Shown: positions 9,239 through 19,683 of the stretch, piece after piece | Numbering within the stretch: the stretch's first letter is position 1 | Layout of the letters: each line of letters starts with the position of its first letter | Origin: Picocystis sp. L7 | Lineage: Eukaryota; Chlorophyta; Picocystophyceae; Picocystales; Picocystaceae | Direction of reading: 5' to 3' | Length of the DNA stretch: 64,000 nucleotides | Assembly: GCA_020975725.1 (NCBI GenBank) | Contig: QXJR01000026.1 | Location: 186,001-250,000, forward strand | The notes under the pieces: model-generated | The model's database searches: none | What the model was told of the DNA's origin: nothing | Seen by the model: the letters and a program-made list of their open reading frames with translations, nothing else | Translations under genes and position numbers: made by a program

Positions 9239-10776
9239 TTAAAACCTGACGTCGGCAACCAAGCCATGCGTCCGGTCTGCAAATGTTGCATCCGATGCTA
9301 TACTATCAGTTTCCGATGTTGATGCGTCACTGCTCTGTTCATACCGAGAGTTTTGTTTGTCAAATGTGTCACCCCCGCAACTACCTGCCTGAACCTTAGA
9401 AGCCCGTTTTTCCCTAACTTGTGCCCGTACTTCCTTCTTCTTCTGCAGAATGGTGGTGTACAATTTATCTCTGTATTGTGAAACAGAATACCTAATAAAA
9501 CCATCGATTGGAGTAGTGATTTCTGATGGAGAAGTTGGCTCATCACTTGGATTGTGAAACATTGAAAGGTATGGATGCTTCAATGCCATGTCTGCAGTGA
9601 GGCGCTTCTCTGGGTTGAAGTGGAGCAGGCCCTGAAGGAGGTCAAGCGCATCAGGAGACGCATCTGGAAAGACCTCCACAAGTGACTGGGGTTTCGATGG
9701 TGGAAGACTACCGAGCATTGTTGCTGCAAACGGAGACTTCACAGATGCAATGTCCTCCATACACGGGCGTCCAGTAAGTCCTAAAACCTTCTCCAATTGG
9801 TTCATTGTCGAGGTACCAGGGAAGATTGGTTTTCCAGATAGCAATTCACCCAAAATGCACCCACAGGACCACATGTCCACCCCAAAGTTGTACTCGGTGG
9901 ACCCCAACAGGATCTCTGGGGCCCTGTACCATCGCGTTGCTACATAATCAGTAAGCATGGGAGCACTAATTGGCTCATCTATCCCATGTGTCATGGACCT
10001 TGCAAGTCCGAAATCAGCGACCTTGAGCAGGCATCCACTGTTGACCAGCAAGTTGCTGGGTTTGATGTCTCGGTGAAGGATACTTGCTGAATGCAAGTAT
10101 TTGAGACAGCGAAACAGTTGGTACATGACATACCGCTGATGAATATCTTGCAGTATTCCTGCACGGATCACATGGTGCAAATCCGTGTCCATGAATTCAA
10201 ATATCAGGTAAATATCGCGGTCGTTGTCCGCTTTGAACACATTGAGCAGTTTCACAATGTTCTGATGGCTGGCAAGCTGCTGCAGGAAGATGATTTCTCT
10301 GAACGTGCGCTGCGCATCTGTAGAATTTTGGAACGCATCGAATATTTTTTTCACCGCCACCACTTGCTTGGTCTTCTTATCCAGTGCTTTCCAGACAATG
10401 CCATACGCCTAGGAGTAGGGGCGGAAGGAGCGCCGGGGAACGTTTCGTCCACGTTGAGCGAACCCCGCGCGTCGCGACACACATTCGAGCGTCAGCCACT
10501 CGGTCCATTCGCACGCATCTTCGCGTCGCCCGCAGGGGCTTGTGCGGCGCACGAACGCGTACTTCGCTTTCTACATCGTCGACTCGGTCTTTCTTCCCAC
10601 GGTGCGTCCGAGGCGTCCTTGATCCGTCTCCGTTCTCTCCACGTCTTCGTTCGCGTTGGCGCGTTTCCGCCTCCACGCACGGTTTTCCGAGCCTTTCGTT
10701 CGCGACGTACCCCTTTGCCTAGTTTTTGATGCAGTTCATATTTGCGCAGCACGTTCCTGTCCACTTCTTCGGCCAT
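9239..10776 (-). CDS. MAPK15: MAP kinase of the ERK7/8 (MAPK15) type, TDY activation loop
   Basis: Exons 10776-10711 and 10408-9239 give 411 aa. The 302-nt intron (GTACGT...CCTAG) splits the glycine loop: KLGKG / AYGIVWKALD. Kinase motifs are the VAVKK lysine, HRDIKPSNLLV, VADFGLAR and the activation loop LTDYVATRWYRAPEI. The dual phosphosite is thus TDY rather than the TEY of animal ERK7. Family marks include the segment GVDMWSCGCILGELLSGKPI followed by FPGTSTMNQLE. Atypical MAPK15 kinases autophosphorylate and often act at basal bodies and cilia; that role here is inference. The tail after about residue 330 is basic, then Ser/Thr-rich. The intron is three times longer than the others in the window. 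Confidence 0.93.
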
Positions 10777-12357
10777 GGCCCAGCTCCCCTGGCCCGGGCC
10801 TGACACCTTCTTTCCGCCGTCGGATGCCTTCCGCGTCCCTTTTTTTTCCCACCCTTGGCTGGCACGTCCGCTTCCCGTCCTCTTGGCACGTTTTTCTCGT
10901 CCTCGTGCGCCTCGTGTGCTTCGAGTTGGCGCGCAGCAGGCGGCGCACGTTGCCTCGTCGCCCAGCTCGTTTCTGGTCCCTTTTACGTGGCTGAGGTGGT
11001 GGCTGGTGGGGATGGGAACAGGGGGAAAGGGAGCCTTTTCGATCCACCCACGAACGGTCCAGGGCACGGGGAGAGGGCGAACCGCGGCGGTTCGGGGACC
11101 GACAGGGATCGAAGAGGAAAGGCGGGGAGAGGCTCGGGGATCCTCGACGGGAAAAGGAGGAACGGGGGGGTGGAAGGAGAGGGAGGTGAGACGGTGCTCC
11201 GGGGCGGGGTTCCGAGAGGAGAGGTCCCTGGGGAGGGGTTCACGTGTTGCGTCTCAAAATCTCCCCTCGGGGAACGCATCGGGTTCCCTGCGGCCCGAGG
11301 GCGTCGGAATGCCTCGGATGAGGCGGCGCATCGACGCAGGAACCAGCGTCGAAGGTGTGCCGCAGAGGACGTCGGAGCGTCCGAACCCGAACGGTGCGGA
11401 TGGACTGGGGCAGAGAGGGGACGTCCTCTTCGGTTCTCGGAAGAAGCGATTCGTTCTGACGAGGAAGATATGCTGCGGCGTCGACAATGCCCCGCACCAC
11501 CAACGTATGACGCAGAGGACGGGCCCAGGGACTGACCGGGCAACTAAGGAGATTCCTATGCGGGTACCGATCACGTGACCATGACGAGGCACAGGGCAGC
11601 ATCCAGGGGGCTCCCCGTGCACCAGCCTTTCGTCGGCACGCGAACGTCGTGCGTCCGTACGATCCAGGAATTGGAAGGGGAAAGAAAAATATCTCGTCGT
11701 TACGCGCAGAGGACTGCCTGACCTGGACGATCCCCTGTCCAGCACCTCCCCATCGAGTCGGTGTAACCAACTGGCTACAGCCAAGGATAGGACCGTCCAG
11801 ATCCCATCGGATCCGAAGCCAACGTCGGAGCGCAAACCCTCGCACGCATTCGTAAGCGTGGATGCGAAGGGACGCCTCTGGACCTGCCAGGCTCGACGAT
11901 TGAGCGTCGATCCAACCCTCAGTCGCCCTTGGCGCAGCCATCGTCGCCAAAGGCGAGCATCCCGACCTTCGTCCTTCGTCCCTCGATCCCACCCCCGAGG
12001 AAAAAGCCGAAACATCGCATCCACGAAGATCGAACCGACGACCCTGCCACGTCAGTGCCTTCGGCCTCGGCAAGAGCTGACGTGTGCGAAAGAATCCATC
12101 CCCGATCCCCGATTCGTGCAAAAGGAGATGGGATCGCCCCATCCCGGGTCGGAAAGGCCAAGGGTCAGACGAGAACCGAGAACCGGGGAGACGGGAGGGA
12201 AAGCGGGCGGATGCCTGGGCGGTGGCACACGGATCTGATGGAAGAGCATGGATGGGACTGGATGGGGTGCAAAGGGAAGGACCTCAGGCCCTCCGCCTCG
12301 CTGATCCGGATGACAAGGTCGCACAGCGGTGAGACGTGGGCTGACCCTCGCATGTGC
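10777..12357. other. 1.6-kb upstream region of MAPK15 with three CGCAGAGGA motifs
   Basis: GC-rich gap between the MAPK15 start and the 3' end of the coiled-coil gene. It has long open frames on both strands, as expected from GC-rich sequence, but none encodes a recognisable domain. CGCAGAGGA occurs at 11361, 11511 and 11705 (plus strand). A tRNA-like T-loop near 12035 does not fold as a tRNA. Confidence 0.5.
11361..11713 (+). promoter_or_regulatory. Three CGCAGAGGA motifs upstream of MAPK15
   Basis: Exact nonamers at 11361-11369, 11511-11519 and 11705-11713, 150 and 194 bp apart. The same word occurs six more times in the window, always between genes. Function unknown. Confidence 0.45.
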
Positions 12358-13023
12358 TTACAACTGTACTGAATTATTGGTGGGGTCCAGAGCAAGCTTG
12401 AGCTGCCATTTCTTGTCCCGCTTTTGCTGCAGCAGGGATTCCCAAACTTGTATCCTCGAGTGAAAAATGGATTCTGCAGCCAATACCTCTGCCTTCAGTG
12501 CTGTCAGTTCCTTGAGGGCACGTTGATGATGACACTGGACGGTATGCAATCGGTCAAGCAAGGCTGCCCTTTTTCGTTCTCTTTGAAGCTCCACGGTGTG
12601 TAGTTGTTGTGACATCTTCTTGACCCGAGTGGCAGAGTCAAGGATAGCTTGGTAGGCGCGCGGAGGGGGGTCGTCGTTCGTGAATTTTCTTGTCGGGTCT
12701 CGCAGTTCTCCACGTTCGAGCTGGCGAAGCTGCTCGAGTCTACCTTCCAATACCTTCAAGCGCATTTTCCCGAATTCTACCTTGTCCAACGTTTCCCTGT
12801 ACATATGCGACGGAAGAACAAGAGAACTGCCTGATCCCAAGGGCCAGTCATCGTCTTCAGATTCCGTTTCGAGGCTGAACTCGGGAACGGGTGAAGGAAG
12901 GTATTCGGTGTAGCTGTCCACGTCCGAAAGCGCACCTAGATCCGATTCCGCGACGATTTCTTGACACGCAGCTGTCGAGTCGCACTCTTCTTCGCTGTTG
13001 GCCGACGGTTGGTGCTCCTCCAT
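12358..13023 (-). CDS. Unrecognised acidic/coiled-coil protein
   Basis: A 221-aa single-exon protein I do not recognise. Residues 1-65 are strongly acidic with Ser/Thr (for example SDLGALSDVDSYTEYLPSP). Residues about 75-215 are predicted helical with heptad spacing in three blocks: VEFGKMRLKVLEGRLEQLRQ, VKKMSQQLHTVELQRERKRA and LKELTALKAEVLAAESI. No transmembrane segment or signal peptide is seen. It is divergent from mitochondrial uL24 and shares the TTAACC pair at 13234. A structural or adaptor role is possible but not shown. Confidence 0.7.
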   Translation of the reverse strand: MEEHQPSANSEEECDSTAACQEIVAESDLGALSDVDSYTEYLPSPVPEFSLETESEDDDWPLGSGSSLVLPSHMYRETLDKVEFGKMRLKVLEGRLEQLRQLERGELRDPTRKFTNDDPPPRAYQAILDSATRVKKMSQQLHTVELQRERKRAALLDRLHTVQCHHQRALKELTALKAEVLAAESIFHSRIQVWESLLQQKRDKKWQLKLALDPTNNSVQL

Positions 13024-13387
13024 GGGTCACGCAGCGTCTCGGCTCGCTTCGTCTCCAGGGCTCCAACGCAGGAAAGCCGCGGTTCCGCTCTGATCTCCGT
13101 CTGACCAACCGAATCCTGCACCTCTCGAGAAGCTCGTCCAGGCCGTCCTGCGGCGATGGCGCAGGCCTGCCTTGGCGTCTTCGTCGGTTGTGCGCTCTTC
13201 GTCGTCGACCGTCGTCTGTCCCTCGGACGTGGAGTTAACTCTCGCACTTAACCTACGAGGGTCCGATGGGGCCCTGGGATCGCTCCGATCGACCGAAAGG
13301 ATCCATCGGGGAGGTTAGAAGGACCCAGGTTCAATTAGTCGGAAGATTCACTCCGACTCGCTGGCATTAGGGTTTGGTCCGGACGCG
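13024..13387. other. Divergent promoter gap (coiled-coil gene / uL24m)
   Basis: 364 bp; it contains the TTAACC pair at 13234-13253 and otherwise nothing recognised. Confidence 0.55.
13234..13253. promoter_or_regulatory. Paired TTAACC element (13-bp spacing)
   Basis: GTTAAC at 13234 and TTAACC at 13248, cores 13 bp apart, 135 bp before the uL24m ATG and 211 bp before the coiled-coil ATG. Confidence 0.6.
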
Positions 13388-14066
13388 ATGCTCACCAACA
13401 CGCGCAAAGCGAGGCAGCTGCTGGAGGCAGCGAAGAGGACCTGGAAGATTCTGCGTGGAGACACGGTGCGTGGAAGACCATCGAGAAAGTTGTTCGGAAA
13501 AAAATCGGAGTTGCTGACTGGAACGGCGTGGCGAACCACTGCAGGTCGTGATCAACGCTGGGAAGGACAAAGGACAAGTAGGAACGGTCAAACGGGTACT
13601 GCGCAGGAAGAACAGGGTCATTGTAGAGGGATTGAACTTGGTACGCTTCCAGGGAAAGAGTTGCCTCCGTGCGCGATACGATGGTCGCGCGAGATAGCCC
13701 TTTGCGAATGTTTGGACTGACCGCTCAACTTCTCGTCCACAGGCTAAAAAACACCTGCGAAAACAGGGAGATCAACCGGGAAGGATCGTGACGATAGAGG
13801 TACCCATCGACGCATCGAATGTGTCCATCGCCGATCCCGTTTCGCAGGCCCCGGTGCGTGTAGGTTGGCGTTTCCTGGAAGATGGAACGAAGGTAAGGGT
13901 GACCAAAGGAAAATTGGCCTCCGGAACGATCGTTCCTCGGCCCGAAATCCTAAAGGTAAGAAGGTCGTCCAGAAAGAGTGGTGTTGGTCCCAAAGACACG
14001 CCATCTGATGTCGTGCAGCAAGTCACATACCGACCAAACACGCAAGAAGTGATCGATTACAACTGA
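13388..14066 (+). CDS. MRPL24: Mitochondrial-type large-subunit ribosomal protein uL24
   Basis: uL24 binds 5' domain 23S-type rRNA and starts large-subunit assembly. Exons 13388-13465, 13545-13640 and 13743-14066 give 165 aa; introns are 79 and 102 nt (GTGCGT...CAG and GTACGC...CAG), both phase 0. The joined KOW core is WKILRGDT/VVINAGKDKGQVGTVKRV, then NRVIVEGLNL/AKKHLRKQ. The C-terminal part (RPEILKVRR and GPKDTPSDVVQQVTY) resembles mitochondrial rather than plastid uL24. No long presequence is seen; the basic N-terminus may serve for import. Confidence 0.92.
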
Positions 14067-14383
14067 AAATGCGCTTCTTCTGGTGCGACGGGCTGTCCTC
14101 CACCATCGTCAATAAAAGGTGGAACCATTATTTGTGCAATTGTGCCTCTTTGGACTGTCTTCAGATCGGTTCCAGTGCCAGTGCTCTTTCCCAATCCTTG
14201 CCCTTTCACGGCCAAGATTCTTTCATGAGCGCAAACCGCTGGAAAGCAGCAGGCTGCCGAAACCTACACCTGTTCCGAACAAAAATCTGTATGCAGTGTC
14301 CGCCTGGTTGATGGTAACCCGCTCATTTCACGGGACAGAGCGCATGTACCCGTTCAAACCAACCGTTCCATAAAGACAAGCTA
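14067..14383. other. Convergent 3' gap (uL24m / TEN1)
   Basis: 317 bp between two stop codons; no gene or RNA recognised. Confidence 0.5.
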
Positions 14384-14876
14384 TCATTGTGTCCGAGAGT
14401 TCGTCGACGTCAACCCGAATTCACTCTCGAACTTTCGCCGCTCTTCCACGGACTGTTCGTACAACTGGGTGTCCAATCCAGTGACATTGCAAGAGACTCG
14501 AGCGCGTAGCACTAACGTGTCGGACGGCGAAGCACAGTCAATCTCTCCAATGAAATGATACACATTGTCTGGCAGCACAGGTGCGCCGGCCGCACGGGAA
14601 GTGTCTACCGTCATCTCTTTCCCTCTGTGCCTCATGACCACCGTCCCTGCGACCGGATCGAACGAAGCCACGCTGCACAAGACGCACAGCCACGCTTCCC
14701 ACCACGTCAGCTCGTGCTTGGCTTGCCACGCGCATCGTCCGTCGTCCTTCGTCACCGGCCAGGCGCCCAGCCCGCACGTACGTTCCCAAGACGCGCACGG
14801 CGCGACCGTGCAGCGACGACCCTTTTTCGTGCACCTCGTCGATGAAGAGTATCTCTCCGCTTTCCACGGGCGCCAT
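14384..14876 (-). CDS. TEN1: CST-complex subunit TEN1 (OB fold)
   Basis: TEN1 with STN1 and CTC1 binds the single-stranded telomere end and recruits polymerase alpha-primase. Exons 14876-14782 and 14672-14384 give 127 aa (human 123). The 109-nt intron starts GTACGT and ends GTGCAG; it joins GRAVRVLGT to VASFDPVAG. The OB strands continue with GTVVMRHRGKEMTVD and VYHFIGEID. The family's best mark is the end: VLRARVSCNVTGLDTQLYEQ then SVEERRKFESEF, matching the RARVLTCVEGMNLPLLEQ region of human TEN1. The match is moderate in identity but consistent in length and order. Confidence 0.82.
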
Positions 14877-15076
14877 TCTTCACCCGCTTCCGAGTTGTGT
14901 TCGACACGGCCTCGTCGACGCGAGGTTGGATCGAGACGTCTTCCCACCGGTCTGTGACACCAGTGTGGGGCAATCACCCATCGAGGATGGGGTCGTCTGG
15001 TAACAGGCAAGGCATGGCTTCAACAGCGGCATGTTGGAGAGTGAAGGGAGAGGCAACAGGCGCCGATAGATTCACA

Positions 15077-15892
15077 TCATACAGCCTTTGCGCGCTTTGT
15101 CTTGCGCGCTGGTGTTGCTGGTGCTTTCCGTGGCTTTGCACCGACTGTGCGCACAAAGACAAAATTGGTATCGGTTGATGCATCCTCGTCGAATGCCCAC
15201 TCCCCATCCGTTCCTTTGAACTCCTTCAAACCATCCGGGTGCTTTATTCTGTTCAATATAATGAAACGACACATTTGTCCACGTGCAGCTTTGGCATACA
15301 CTGTTGCTGCTGGGAACTGCATGTTCAGCACTTTGACCCCTTCTGGCAATTCAGAGGACCTCACAGATTTGAAATATTCCTGAGAAGCACAATTGACTAT
15401 GAATTTCTCCTCCTCTGGTCTTGACGCAATATCCATACGCAGCTGATCAGTAATCAGATCTCCCCAAAAGCTGTACAGATCCTTCCCCCTCGGTGTTTGG
15501 AGCCTTGTGCCCATCTCTAGCCTGTATGGTTTCACCATGTCTAATGCTCGTACGACGCCGTAGAATCCAGAGAGTATCCTCAGGTGCTCGTGCGCGAACT
15601 CCAGGTCTCCTTCGGAAAATTCACTGGCCTTGAGTCCTTTGAAGGCCACGCCGTCGAACAGCAGCACCGCTTGCTTCGCTTTCAACTTCTCGAAGTCCTT
15701 GTATCTTCCCACGTTGAGCTTGGCGATGTCATCCGACACCGACATGAGCTTCTTGACATCCGCGACAGACTTTTTCTTCAGGATCTGCAGCAGTTCAAGT
15801 GTGTGTTCCTTCAGCCTCGGTTCGGCCTGGGGTATCCCTGCACGGCACGCGTTTTCGTCCACCGTCTTGGCGGGGCTCAGCAGCATCAACAT
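15077..15892 (-). CDS. yaaA: YaaA/DUF328 family protein (peroxide-stress, iron-limiting)
   Basis: YaaA in E. coli lowers free intracellular iron under peroxide stress. This 271-aa protein (E. coli 258) starts MLMLLSPAKTVD, the family's invariant opening. It continues with SDDIAKLNVGRYKDF, AVLLFDGVAFKGL, LRILSGFYGVVRALDMVKPY and YSFWGDLITDQLR, and has VNCASQEYFKSV near the end. The tail is Lys/Ala-rich. The ATG at 15892 fits the bacterial start exactly; no upstream in-frame Met lies before the promoter, so a cleavable transit peptide is not evident unless an exon was missed. Confidence 0.93.
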   Translation of the reverse strand: MLMLLSPAKTVDENACRAGIPQAEPRLKEHTLELLQILKKKSVADVKKLMSVSDDIAKLNVGRYKDFEKLKAKQAVLLFDGVAFKGLKASEFSEGDLEFAHEHLRILSGFYGVVRALDMVKPYRLEMGTRLQTPRGKDLYSFWGDLITDQLRMDIASRPEEEKFIVNCASQEYFKSVRSSELPEGVKVLNMQFPAATVYAKAARGQMCRFIILNRIKHPDGLKEFKGTDGEWAFDEDASTDTNFVFVRTVGAKPRKAPATPARKTKRAKAV

Positions 15893-16028
15893 GGCCGACC
15901 TCGCAACCGACCGCCCTCGTCGAACCGCCGTGGCCTTCTTTCCTCGCCTGCAGCAGGCGCACGGCGATGCTGGTTCCCGCCACGTGGAGCGAAGACCCGT
16001 GGCACCGTACCCGATCCTCCCTCCTCCC

Positions 16029-16046
16029 TTAACTGCGAGGTTAACC
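16029..16046. promoter_or_regulatory. Paired TTAACC element (12-bp spacing)
   Basis: TTAACT at 16029 and TTAACC at 16041 in the 263-bp divergent promoter of YaaA (137 bp away) and MSH6 (110 bp away). Confidence 0.6.
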
Positions 16047-16155
16047 TTCGGGGATGGGACCGGGAGGATGGGGGCGAGGTTCCCGGGTTCTTGGACGGAC
16101 CAAAGCACGACCACAGCACGGTGGCAGCATGCCTCAGACGCGCTCGTGAGAACTG

Positions 16156-19100
16156 ATGCATGCGCACGACGGATGGGCGGGCGTCCGGGACCTCTCCGTC
16201 GCCAACATCGAGGCCGAAGAAGGGGTAAGAATGAGGGAAGAGGAAGACAAGTCCAAGGAGACGAAGGGTGCGGGAAGCAGGGAGGAGGAAGATGCCAACC
16301 CTCAAGTCTTCGCCCAAGAACTCGTCAACAAGATGCAGGCCAGGATCGCAATGGAAGGACCACACGCGTGCAAGAGGAAAAGGGTTTCTTTCGAAGAGAA
16401 CAGCATGTCCACGAAGTACTTGCCAAACCACACTCTCGGAGGATCAGGCATCCAAAATCTGCGGGGGTTCATTCCGCGTTCGGTAAGCAATGGCATACAA
16501 GGATGCTCTGCACCAAATGAAGAACGATGGCCCTGGATCGCTTCCTTACGAAGAGATCAATCAGGTCGTGCTCCGAAGGATCCCAAGTATGATCCCAGCA
16601 CGTTGTTGATTCCCAAGGAAGCGTGGGAGAACTTGAAAGAGTTCGATAAGCAATTTTGGAACATCAAGTCCCAGAGAATGGATCTCGTGCTCTTCGTACG
16701 ATGTGGCTCGTTCTACAACTTATTTGACATTGATGCAGACATAGGAACAAGAGTCGGTCTCAATGCATGTGGTAAACCCAAACCCAACATGTGGAAGGTT
16801 GGGTGCACAGCGACAAGCTTTACCACGTGGGCAAATAAAATACTGGCCTTAGGACACGCGGTTGGGCGAGTAGAAGAGCTTGATAACGATGACCAGAAAA
16901 ACAAACTTCTTGACCGTAAATTGATGGCAGTGTACACACCTGGCATTGCCAATGAAGATGCCCATTTCACGCCCGCGAGCACATGCGAAGCGAAAACTGT
17001 GTTATGTATTGCTGAAAATGAAGGCGGGCTGATTGGAATTTGCAGGCTTGATGCATACACCGGTCAAATCTCCACGGTTCAGTTCAAGGACGGGCCCGAG
17101 AGGAGATTTCTCAGCACTATGCTGGCGTGTGAAAATCCAGTTGAGATCATTCACATTCAAGGAAAGATCAGTGCACGGACCACGAGAACCGTGCAAGAAT
17201 ACAGGAGGATCTCAGAGTTTTCAAACGTCGTACGAGCAACTTTGCCAACAGAATGCTTTGCCAAAGTGCATGGCAGCCTTCGTGAATTGAGGAAGCTGAT
17301 TTCAAAGAATCCTGACAATCCTGCAGTACCTCAGAAAACCAAGCCGCTAGCATCGCACATAGTGCTGTTGGAGACTCAAAACCGTTGGACAGCACTGGAC
17401 GCGCTTGATGTTCTAATTTGTCATCTGCAGAGATGCATGTGTGAAGACCGCATCTTGTCAGCAGCGCAATTCAGGTTGGATGAGTGGTTTGACGGCAGAG
17501 GCAACCACATGCTTCTTGACAGCTCTGCCATCCACAACCTCAACATACTAGAGGGTACGGTAGGAACCAAAGAAGGGTCCTTGCTCAATCGGATTGATAA
17601 GACTGTCACTGCAGCCGGCCGAAGAATGATATCAAGGTGGGTGTGTAGTCCACTGCAAGATGTCGAGGCCATACAGAATAGGTATGACACAGTGGAAGTT
17701 TTCTACTCATGTCCCAAACAAGCCGATCGCTTTCAGAAAAGTATTCAGGGGTTGCCAGACGGAGAACAGGTGCTCGGTGCCATTTATTCAGTCACCCATT
17801 TCTTACTCGATCAATGCAATAATGATGGGACGCTCGACATAACGGCCCTTTCCCCGAAGATGGTAAGTTTGTTGTCTGCCATTGAAGGTCAAGCTTCAGC
17901 TATCACAGAGCTCGTAGCCTCCCTTTCAACAGAAAAGAACAAGCTTCCGATTGTGCTGAATGAGGCCTGCGCTATTGCCAATCGGGCAAAGAAATTGCTT
18001 GGGGAGGTTCATCAACTTCTTGCATTTCAAGAATCTAAGGAGAAAGGCGAACTGAAGCCCAAACCTGGGGCCTATCCAGCTTATGATAGAGCAGGTTCAG
18101 AGCGTGAGCGATTGCTCCGCCACTTGGAAGAAGGCCTTGCAGGACTGCGGCATAATCTTTCGCGAAAGTATTTTCTTTTGGAAGGGAAGCCAGCGCCTCC
18201 TAGACTCGTGCAATCGGTAGACTATGTCAACACGGTTCTGGAGGGAACAGGCAATATTGAATATCTGTACCAAGTTTCGGTCCCGTCGAAACTTGCCCCC
18301 TTTGTCCCAAGCGAGTGGTTAGAAATCAGGAAGACGAAAGGGTCGACATTCTTCAAGGTTCCAAGCACTAACAGCCTCGTCGTTGCTTTGGTAGCAGAAG
18401 AAAAGATGCGAGCCACTGCCTATGCAAAGTTTCTGCAGATGCTTGTGGAGAAAATTGCTGCAGGCAAAGAGCACTGGTCATCTCTTTTCCATATTGCCGC
18501 TAACATTGATGTCCTGGTTGGATTCACTAGGGCATGCACAACCTCAGATCTTCCAGCCAATTGTACCTTTTGCCGTCCATGTATTTTGGACAGTCTGCAG
18601 GGCAATCGACATCAAATCAAGCTGACACAGGGGTGGAACCTTCTCCTTAAAGAAAGGAGATCCATAGTCTGCAATGATGTGCTTCTTGGAGGAGAACACC
18701 CATCAGGAGTGATCCTTTATGGAGCCAATAGTGGTGGCAAGTCAACGCTTCTCCGCCAGGTTGCCCTTTCGGTGTTACTTGCACAGATTGGTTGTTTTGT
18801 TCCTGCTTCAGAGATGAAATTGACTCTGGTAGATCGGATATTCACAAGGATTGGTGCGAATGACAGCATCATGTCAGGGCATTCCACATTTGCATTGGAA
18901 ATGGAAGAGACCTCCATCATCCTTCGACATGCATCTGCCAACTCCCTCGCAATTCTGGATGAATTAGGGAGGGGTACTTCGACGAGGGATGGGTACGCTC
19001 TTGCATTTTCTGTGCTGGATTACCTCTCCTCAGGTAAACCGTGCATGCTTCTCTTTGCAAGCCATTTCCACGAGCTCTCGAAAGAGGAAGGCCTGAACTC

Positions 19101-19497
19101 TCTCTCCGTCTGGCATATGAGAAGCAGCACAGATGCACGCGGTCGATTTAAACCCGAGTACAGTCTCGCAAAAGGTTCATCTCCAGAGGGGAGCTGCGGC
19201 ATTCACGTTGCTGGTGTGGCAGGAATACCTGCTAGCGTTTTGCAGTCTGCAGCAGTACAAGCAGATCGATACCGGCGGGAGAAAACTTCGAAGCCTCGTG
19301 CCTCCAACTTCAATGGCAACGCAACCGAGGAAGATTGCATGGGAGAACCCATCTCGCCGCAGGAAGAAAGGTTGTACCAACGCCTTTGTTCCACCGGAAT
19401 CCTCCATGGAAAGAGGGTTTTCTCGGAGGAATGGTGCATCAACTTCTGGCAGTTGTGGCTCGACGTACGGGGACACTATCGTGCACGAGGGTGTTGA
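16156..19497 (+). CDS. MSH6: DNA mismatch repair protein MSH6-type MutS
   Basis: MSH6 pairs with MSH2 (MutS-alpha) to recognise base mismatches. The 1113-aa frame is intron-free. An acidic, basic-rich leader is followed by PKYDPSTLLIP and IKSQRMDLVLFVRCGSF, then the connector, lever and clamp domains. The ATPase domain has Walker A GANSGGKST (residues 856-864), LAILDELGRGTSTRDG (about 931) and LLFASHFHEL. Two oddities: the mismatch-reading Phe-X-Glu motif is FYN (186-188), with Asn for Glu, and Walker A has GANSGGKS where GPNMGGKS is usual. No PIP box or PWWP domain is seen at the N-terminus. The gene is closest to MSH6/MSH7; which of the two is uncertain. Confidence 0.92.
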   Translation: MHAHDGWAGVRDLSVANIEAEEGVRMREEEDKSKETKGAGSREEEDANPQVFAQELVNKMQARIAMEGPHACKRKRVSFEENSMSTKYLPNHTLGGSGIQNLRGFIPRSVSNGIQGCSAPNEERWPWIASLRRDQSGRAPKDPKYDPSTLLIPKEAWENLKEFDKQFWNIKSQRMDLVLFVRCGSFYNLFDIDADIGTRVGLNACGKPKPNMWKVGCTATSFTTWANKILALGHAVGRVEELDNDDQKNKLLDRKLMAVYTPGIANEDAHFTPASTCEAKTVLCIAENEGGLIGICRLDAYTGQISTVQFKDGPERRFLSTMLACENPVEIIHIQGKISARTTRTVQEYRRISEFSNVVRATLPTECFAKVHGSLRELRKLISKNPDNPAVPQKTKPLASHIVLLETQNRWTALDALDVLICHLQRCMCEDRILSAAQFRLDEWFDGRGNHMLLDSSAIHNLNILEGTVGTKEGSLLNRIDKTVTAAGRRMISRWVCSPLQDVEAIQNRYDTVEVFYSCPKQADRFQKSIQGLPDGEQVLGAIYSVTHFLLDQCNNDGTLDITALSPKMVSLLSAIEGQASAITELVASLSTEKNKLPIVLNEACAIANRAKKLLGEVHQLLAFQESKEKGELKPKPGAYPAYDRAGSERERLLRHLEEGLAGLRHNLSRKYFLLEGKPAPPRLVQSVDYVNTVLEGTGNIEYLYQVSVPSKLAPFVPSEWLEIRKTKGSTFFKVPSTNSLVVALVAEEKMRATAYAKFLQMLVEKIAAGKEHWSSLFHIAANIDVLVGFTRACTTSDLPANCTFCRPCILDSLQGNRHQIKLTQGWNLLLKERRSIVCNDVLLGGEHPSGVILYGANSGGKSTLLRQVALSVLLAQIGCFVPASEMKLTLVDRIFTRIGANDSIMSGHSTFALEMEETSIILRHASANSLAILDELGRGTSTRDGYALAFSVLDYLSSGKPCMLLFASHFHELSKEEGLNSLSVWHMRSSTDARGRFKPEYSLAKGSSPEGSCGIHVAGVAGIPASVLQSAAVQADRYRREKTSKPRASNFNGNATEEDCMGEPISPQEERLYQRLCSTGILHGKRVFSEEWCINFWQLWLDVRGHYRARGC

Positions 19498-19683
19498 CGG
19501 CTCGTTTCACCCGCTCTCCGCATCCGAGCAGCCCTCGATCCTCGTGTGCATCACGGCCGATTCTCGTGGAAGGATGACCTGCCCTGCTCCGAGGTGTCGG
19601 TCAGTGGAAGTCACCCATGGATGATTCTCTGGTCAATGCTCGACCTTGGACCGGGCCGGGCCCCGAACCGACGTTGGAGAACG

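Noticed and set aside
12000-12100. tRNA-like T-loop (GGTTCGATC on the minus strand)
   Set aside because: The flanking bases do not form a T stem, and no acceptor stem or anticodon arm is present.
11240-12142. A 300-codon minus-strand open frame upstream of MAPK15
   Set aside because: GC-rich gaps here carry long chance frames on both strands. This one has no domain, and an overlapping frame on the other strand is equally long.
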